Assembly (NCBI GenBank): GCA_964522095.1
Contig: CAZFSO010000087.1
Coordinates: 1-9,548, forward strand
Reading direction: 5' to 3'
Source: UBA6054 sp964522095
GTDB lineage: Bacteria > Planctomycetota > Phycisphaerae > Phycisphaerales > UBA1924
DNA: 9,548 bases
Shown here: one piece after another, positions 5,935 through 9,548 of the stretch
Numbering within the stretch: the first letter of the stretch is position 1
Layout: every line of letters starts with the position of its first letter
Notes under the pieces: model-generated
The model's input: the letters and a program-made list of their open reading frames with translations, nothing else
Database searches by the model: none
Told to the model about the DNA's origin: nothing
Position numbers and translations under genes: made by a program

Positions 5935-7035
5935 TCAGGGCATCTGGGTCACGCCGAGTTCGGCGAGCATCGCCCGGTCGCGGTCGGACCGCTCGACCAG
6001 GGACGCCAACTCCCCCTCGCTCATCCAGGGCAGGCTCCGCAGTTTGTCCTTGAGCGACTCGGGGAAGGGCTTGTTGAGGCGTTCGTGCCTCGGGCGGCTC
6101 TTCCAGATTCGGTGCATCCACAGGTACTGTTCCGGCGCGGCCCGCACAAGTTGCTCGAGCCCCCGCCGGTACCGCGCGGTGATGTAGAACATCGGGTCCT
6201 CGTGCCCGGCCCAGTCCGGAGGCCCGAACACGTCCTGCAACTCGATGCGGTAGCGCACCGCCCCCTGCCCGTCGGGACGGGGCGGCAGACGCCGGGCCTG
6301 CCCGACGATCACCGTCGCGTCGTGCTGGGCCGCCAGCAGCGCGATCGACTTGTAACTCGACGCCAGGCGTCCGAAGTACGGCACGTGCAGCCCCCGGTCG
6401 CCGGCGTTCTGGTCGGCCACGAAGCCGGCCGACTCGCCCTGCTGCATCAGGCGGGGGAGCTGGTGCATCGCGCCGAACTTGTCGAGCAGGAACAGGCCCC
6501 GGCGCGACCGGGTCTGGCGCACCCAGTTGTCCGCCGGCTTGAGGTCCAGAGGGCGGTACAGGGCGTGCATGCGGTAGCCCAGCATCGCCATGGTGTAGCC
6601 GAGGATCTCCCAGTTGCCGCAGTGCCCGGTGATGAGCACCGTCGGGCCCTCGGACATCAGGGGGCGCATGGCGCCCCGGATGTCGCCGAGTTCGACGGTC
6701 TCGGTCCAGGCGTCCTCGGTGATCAGGCGCGGGGCGATGGCCAGTTCGACGCCGAGCATGGCCAGGTGCTCGTAGGACCGGAAGACCAGGTCGCGGCGCT
6801 CGGACGCGCCCAGGTGGGGCATGGCGACCGTCAGGCGCTCGTCGGCGCGCTCGACGCGCCCGCGGTTGGCGGGCAGGCCGGCGAACCAGCGCCCGACCCG
6901 CCGGGCGGCGCGCAGGGACGCCGCGGGCGGCGCGAGGTTGGCCGGCGAGATGGCGGTGCGCAGGGCCGCGTAGAGCAGCGGGTCGAGCAGGCGCTGCGCG
7001 GGCGCGCGTGGACGCACGGATCGCGAGTCACCCAT
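5935..7035 (-). CDS. LpxL/HtrB-family lipid A biosynthesis acyltransferase
   Basis: This 366-residue protein belongs to the LpxL/LpxM (HtrB) family, which adds secondary acyl chains to lipid A precursors at the inner membrane. The catalytic HX4E motif is present as GHCGNWE (H138, E143). It is followed by YRPLDLKPADNW (160-171), ADQNAGDRGLHVPYFGRLAS (207-226) and PEQYLWMHRIWKSRP (301-315), all in the expected order. The N-terminal hydrophobic anchor is weak (about 16-42, amphipathic), so membrane contact may be peripheral. ATG 7035 has AAGGAGG 5 bases upstream. The gene begins 27 bases after the coiled-coil/BRCT-like gene, so the two are probably co-transcribed. The acyl-chain donor and acceptor cannot be deduced; other glycolipid acyltransferases of the same superfamily share the motif. 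Confidence 0.93.
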   Translation of the reverse strand: MGDSRSVRPRAPAQRLLDPLLYAALRTAISPANLAPPAASLRAARRVGRWFAGLPANRGRVERADERLTVAMPHLGASERRDLVFRSYEHLAMLGVELAIAPRLITEDAWTETVELGDIRGAMRPLMSEGPTVLITGHCGNWEILGYTMAMLGYRMHALYRPLDLKPADNWVRQTRSRRGLFLLDKFGAMHQLPRLMQQGESAGFVADQNAGDRGLHVPYFGRLASSYKSIALLAAQHDATVIVGQARRLPPRPDGQGAVRYRIELQDVFGPPDWAGHEDPMFYITARYRRGLEQLVRAAPEQYLWMHRIWKSRPRHERLNKPFPESLKDKLRSLPWMSEGELASLVERSDRDRAMLAELGVTQMP

Positions 7036-7040
7036 CGGCC

Positions 7041-7047
7041 CCTCCTT
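7041..7047 (-). promoter_or_regulatory. Shine-Dalgarno AAGGAGG for the acyltransferase
   Basis: AAGGAGG lies 5 bases before ATG 7035 in the 27-base spacer after the preceding stop. It is a near-perfect match to the anti-Shine-Dalgarno sequence and fixes the start. Confidence 0.78.
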
Positions 7048-7062
7048 GGACGGCGCGACGGG

Positions 7063-8439
7063 TCAGTTGGGGAAGTCGCCGATCAGGGTCTGCAGGCGGT
7101 TGGCGTTGAGCAGGGGGACCGAGGTCGCCTCGGCGCTGGCCATCAACTCGTTGTACCGCTGGATCTCGCGCTGCAGGCGGTTGTACTCGTTGATCACCGC
7201 GATGGGCGCGCCCGGGCCGGGCTCGGGCGGCAGCACCGGGCGGGCGCCCAGCACCACGAAGTCCAGGTCGCCGGTGACCTCGTCGACCACCGTGCCGCCC
7301 CACCGCTCGATCAGGGCCGCCAACTCGTTGCGCTCGTAGCGGGTCTCGCGCCCGTCGCCGTTGATGTCGAACAGCCCGTCAACGACGAACTTGTAGGTCT
7401 TGTTGGGGTCGTACACCGCGTTGGCGATCACGTCGCCGCGGATGATCGGGTTGCCCTCCGACGCCGAGACGACCCGGGCGCGGCTGAAGCCCTGCTCGAC
7501 GCGCACGACCTCGACCACCGCCTTGCCCTGGGGGTACTCGCCGGTCTCCTCGTCCACCCGGATGTCCGTCGGGCTGGAGTAGACGGCGAAGGTCATGCCC
7601 ACCACGACCTTGTTGCCCCGGCCGATGTTGAGCACCACCTCGTTGGCCGGCCGGTCGACCGCGTCGACGCGCCCGTCGACCAGGGCCGCCTCGTCCAGCG
7701 GCATGACGCGGTTGTCGCCCCCGGCGGCCCGGGCGCGGATCAACTGGTCCTGCAGCACGCGGTTCTCCTGCACGAGTTGATCGATGCGGTTCTGCTGCTC
7801 GGTGATGCGCCCGGCGTAGCGCGACTCGATCTGCTCGGTCTCGCGGGCGAAGCGCGACTCGATCTGGCCGAAGCGGTCGCGGGTCAGGTCGAGTTGGGAC
7901 ATGATGTCCGTGACGTTGCCCTGCAACTCCCCGCCGCGGGCGCTGAAGGCCGCCTCGATCTCGGCGATGCGCTGGGCCTCGGCCTCGGCCTCGGCCTGGG
8001 CGGCGCGGCGCTCGTTCTCGGCCACCTCGACGCGCTGGGTGAGTTGGGCGATGCGGGCGTCCTGGGACGCGATCAGTTCCAGCAGCGACTGGGCCTCGGC
8101 CCCCTCCACGCCGCCGATGCTCTCGCGCACGCTGGCCATGGGGGTCTGCTGGTTGCCGGTGATGGCCTGGAGCAGCTCGGCCCGGGTCAGCATCAGGTGC
8201 TCGACCACCGAGCGGTTCTCCCCCCGGGCCGCGTCGATGACGCTGCGGACCGAGGCGTGCTCGCGCTGGGCGTCGGAGACGAACTGCGAGTAGTCCGAGC
8301 GGGCCTGGTTGAGGTCCTGCCGGGCGCGCTGGGCGTTGCCGTAGAAGATCATCGTCGTCACGAACAGGGCCACCGTCAGCAGGCCCAGGATGGTGATGGT
8401 GACGGCGACGCCGACGCTGGCTCCGGTGCGGGCTGCCAT
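7063..8439 (-). CDS. Membrane-anchored coiled-coil protein with beta-rich and BRCT-like C-terminal domains
   Basis: The protein has 458 residues. One transmembrane helix lies at about 9-33. A long coiled coil follows at about 36-238, with an Ala/Glu-rich stretch at 140-165 and repeated QIESRFARE/QIESRYAGR at 192-211. A beta-rich module at about 252-340 (VVLNIGRGNKVVVGMTFAVY, SRARVVS, IIRGDVI) resembles FlgT-C-like domains of envelope proteins. The next segment, about 349-400, looks like a BRCT domain: KFVVDGLFD, then LAALIERWGG, then DLDFVVLGARP. An EF-hand-like loop DINGDGRETRYE (358-369) is inserted in it. A short helical tail ends the protein. I do not recognise a named gene; a structural or cell-envelope scaffold is plausible. 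Topology is ambiguous because basic residues follow the helix. ATG 8439 has only a distant GGAG 11 bases upstream. It heads the minus-strand series. Confidence 0.88.
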   Translation of the reverse strand: MAARTGASVGVAVTITILGLLTVALFVTTMIFYGNAQRARQDLNQARSDYSQFVSDAQREHASVRSVIDAARGENRSVVEHLMLTRAELLQAITGNQQTPMASVRESIGGVEGAEAQSLLELIASQDARIAQLTQRVEVAENERRAAQAEAEAEAQRIAEIEAAFSARGGELQGNVTDIMSQLDLTRDRFGQIESRFARETEQIESRYAGRITEQQNRIDQLVQENRVLQDQLIRARAAGGDNRVMPLDEAALVDGRVDAVDRPANEVVLNIGRGNKVVVGMTFAVYSSPTDIRVDEETGEYPQGKAVVEVVRVEQGFSRARVVSASEGNPIIRGDVIANAVYDPNKTYKFVVDGLFDINGDGRETRYERNELAALIERWGGTVVDEVTGDLDFVVLGARPVLPPEPGPGAPIAVINEYNRLQREIQRYNELMASAEATSVPLLNANRLQTLIGDFPN

Positions 8440-8607
8440 GTTCAGTCACGCTCCATGAAGAAAAAAGGAAAGAGGCCGGGAGATCCCCGCGCAACGCCCA
8501 CACAGGGGACGCACTGTTCGCACGGACCCGGACGGCGGTTCGCGACCGGCGGACAATCCGCGCGGCCGACCGACACCCGGGGCCGGACCTCCGTGCCCGG
8601 CGCCCGC

Positions 8608-8627
8608 CCGGAGCCGAAGGGCTCCGG
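8608..8627. repeat. Perfect 8-bp hairpin with 4-base loop
   Basis: CCGGAGCC (8608-8615) and GGCTCCGG (8620-8627) pair perfectly around GAAG. It sits in the middle of the divergent spacer, about 50 bases before the candidate plus-strand promoter. No T-run follows on either strand. It may be an operator-like palindrome or a leader hairpin of the minus-strand transcript. Confidence 0.5.
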
Positions 8628-8675
8628 ACGGGGTGGGGGAAGTGTCTGGCCAACAGGCCCCCGCGTCAACCCGGG

Positions 8676-8705
8676 GTGACTTTCGGCCCGGCCGGGGTCT
8701 ATGTT
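8676..8705 (+). promoter_or_regulatory. Possible sigma70-like promoter of the dockerin gene
   Basis: GTGACT (8676-8681, 4/6 match to TTGACA) and TATGTT (8700-8705, 4/6 match to TATAAT) are separated by 18 bases. Transcription would start near 8712, giving a leader of about 60 bases before ATG 8771. The match is modest, and planctomycete promoters are poorly characterised. Confidence 0.3.
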
Positions 8706-8758
8706 CCCCCGATCTCGACCAGCCACCCCGGCCGAACGCCCCAGAGCGTCGCCGACAC

Positions 8759-8763
8759 AGGAG
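8759..8763 (+). promoter_or_regulatory. Shine-Dalgarno AGGAG for the dockerin gene
   Basis: AGGAG lies 7 bases before ATG 8771 and, with the signal peptide directly after that ATG, fixes the start. Confidence 0.75.
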
Positions 8764-8770
8764 CCTGCCC

Positions 8771-9548
8771 ATGCGCCGCATTTCCCACGCCGCCGCCGTC
8801 TGCCTGCTCGCCGCCACAGCCCTGCCGGCCGCCGCCGGGCCGGGGGCCCACGAGTACCGCCTCGACGACGGCGCGGGCAACTTCCTCATCGGGCCCAGCC
8901 AGTTCGACGCCAACATGACCTGGCTCAACACCTTCCAGGCCGAGCCCGGGCACGAGCGCATCGTGCGGGTCCGCGTCGCGTTCGGGGACATCTTCGACAA
9001 CGACGGCGTGCCGGGCTCGGACCTGGTGACGGTGGCCGTGCTGGACGACCCCAACAACGACGCCGACCCGACCGATGCCGTGCTGCTGTCCACCGGGACC
9101 GGCCGGTGGTCCGACGCGGGCCTGAACGTGTTCCTGGATTTCGACCTGGACGAGCCGGCCACGGTGTCGGGGGTGTTCTTCGTCGCCGTGATGATGGACG
9201 TGCGCGAGCGGGCCAACCCCGCCCGCATGGACCCCCAGGGCGAGGGGGCGGGCTCCCTGAGTTGGATGTTCTTCAACCCCGCGCCGAACCTGGAGGACCT
9301 CGGCTCGTCGCCCTACATCCTGCGGATGAGCGATTCGCCCTTCCTGGGCGCGTGGATGGTCCGGGCCGAGGGCGTGGCCCCGTGCACGGCCGACCTGAAC
9401 GGCGACGGCCAGGCCGACCTGTTCGACCTGCTGGCCTTCCTGGACCACTACGACGCCCAGGACCCCGAGGCCGATCTGGCGGCCCCCTTCGGCACGGTGG
9501 ACCTGTTCGACCTGCTGGCCTTCCTGGACGCGTACGGCGCGGGCTGCC
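8771..9548 (+). CDS. Exported protein with C-terminal GC-type dockerin-like domain, cut by window edge
   Basis: The visible part has 259 codons. A signal peptide occupies residues 1 to about 22 (MRRISHAAAV... ALPAAA), probably cleaved before GPGA. Residues about 28-200 form an acidic, beta-rich domain of unknown function (WLNTFQAEPG, VRVAFGDIFDNDG, VAVLDDPNNDADPTDAVLL, GVFFVAVMMDV) resembling exported planctomycete proteins. From 205 a dockerin-like domain begins at Cys205: loop 1 is DLNGDGQADLFD (208-219), helix LLAFLDHYDAQDP, then a second repeat whose calcium loop is degenerate, and a Gly-Cys end (258-259). The next codon begins with C, so it is not a stop; a final Pro would match the usual pattern. 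In the family this domain is thought to serve in sorting or attachment after export. It is transcribed divergently from all other genes here and its substrate is unknown. Confidence 0.85.
   Translation, partial: MRRISHAAAVCLLAATALPAAAGPGAHEYRLDDGAGNFLIGPSQFDANMTWLNTFQAEPGHERIVRVRVAFGDIFDNDGVPGSDLVTVAVLDDPNNDADPTDAVLLSTGTGRWSDAGLNVFLDFDLDEPATVSGVFFVAVMMDVRERANPARMDPQGEGAGSLSWMFFNPAPNLEDLGSSPYILRMSDSPFLGAWMVRAEGVAPCTADLNGDGQADLFDLLAFLDHYDAQDPEADLAAPFGTVDLFDLLAFLDAYGAGC
9416..9529 (+). repeat. Pair of identical 30-base direct repeats encoding the dockerin helices
   Basis: Bases 9416-9445 and 9500-9529 are identical over 30 positions, 84 bases apart in the same frame. Both encode DLFDLLAFLD, the helix of each dockerin repeat. 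Flanking codons have diverged. Confidence 0.9.

Larger units (their letters stand above)
8440..8770. other. Divergent intergenic region
   Basis: This 331-base spacer separates the minus-strand coiled-coil gene from the plus-strand dockerin gene and should hold promoters for both. Visible contents are an A/T-rich purine tract (8457-8475; a T-run on the minus strand just before the start at 8439), small inverted repeats at 8549-8561 and 8608-8627, and a possible plus-strand promoter at 8676-8705. I found no credible gene in either strand: the open frames crossing it are proline/arginine-rich and lack coding character. No clear minus-strand -35/-10 pair is visible. Confidence 0.7.

Noticed and set aside
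5792..6121. N-terminal extension of the receiver to 6121
   Set aside because: It passes through the palindrome array (giving false RLAEPG repeats) and into the acyltransferase gene; ATG 5791 has a good AGGAG and begins directly at the receiver fold.
8442..8456. Tiny frame MERD ending 2 bases before the ATG at 8439, as a possible leader peptide
   Set aside because: Four codons with no regulatory amino-acid pattern and no Shine-Dalgarno; its GGAG more simply serves the downstream start.
8455..8495. CGGG/CCCG stem followed by a T-rich stretch on the minus strand, as an intrinsic terminator
   Set aside because: The stem is only 4 bp and lies upstream of the first minus-strand gene, with no gene before it to terminate. 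A leader attenuator is possible but unsupported.
5851..8679. Plus-strand open frame of 942 codons
   Set aside because: It runs antisense across the acyltransferase and coiled-coil genes, which have clear family motifs. It results from strong third-position GC and shows repeated His/Gly/Leu-rich low complexity.
8442..8726. Open frame of 94 codons on the minus strand in the divergent spacer
   Set aside because: It is rich in Pro, Arg and Gly without domain or hydrophobic pattern, contains both palindromic elements, and would overlap the dockerin leader; it looks like chance openness in GC-rich DNA.

Overview
The window is very GC-rich, with strong G/C preference at third codon positions. It most likely comes from a planctomycete of the Phycisphaerae type. 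The best taxonomic clue is the plus-strand gene at the right end. It encodes an exported protein that finishes in a two-repeat, Gly-Cys-terminated dockerin-like domain (C...DLNGDGQADLFDLLAFLD...GC), a form I associate with that group. The other genes fit a double-membrane bacterium: a lipid A-type acyltransferase, ExbB/ExbD energisers and a lipoprotein. Taxonomy is inferred from family resemblance only.

Nine genes lie on the minus strand, running from 8439 down to the left edge. In transcription order they are: a membrane-anchored coiled-coil protein with a BRCT-like C-terminal domain (8439-7063); an LpxL/HtrB-like acyltransferase (7035-5935); a stand-alone CheY-like receiver (5791-5372); a large membrane protein with a long coiled coil and a Gln/Met/Gly-rich segment (5189-3420); an iron(III)-type solute-binding lipoprotein (3415-2372); a membrane-bound HD-GYP phosphodiesterase (2214-1225); and an ExbB/TolQ-like subunit followed by two ExbD/TolR-like subunits (1206-553, 556-113, and 116 off the left edge). 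The last three are tightly packed, with two identical GTGA stop/start overlaps. Three larger gaps (about 140-180 bases, before the receiver, the 589-residue protein and HD-GYP) contain inverted repeats and probably divide the strip into several transcription units.

The divergent spacer 8440-8770 separates the minus-strand genes from the plus-strand exported protein (8771 to the right edge). It contains a perfect 8-bp hairpin and a possible sigma70-like promoter. The dockerin gene runs off the window, but its Gly-Cys terminus is already reached at the last complete codon.

Most of the genes act at the cell envelope: ion-motive-force coupling, lipid A acylation, solute capture, scaffold-like coiled coils and surface export. 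Two are signalling proteins (a receiver and a c-di-GMP-type phosphodiesterase). I see no mobile element, CRISPR array, rRNA or tRNA. I also see no convincing entirely new system. The features most worth following are the coiled-coil/BRCT-like protein with an EF-hand-like loop, the three-copy palindromic repeat at 5836-5919, the paired ExbDs with a shared N-terminal motif, and the dockerin with one decayed calcium loop.
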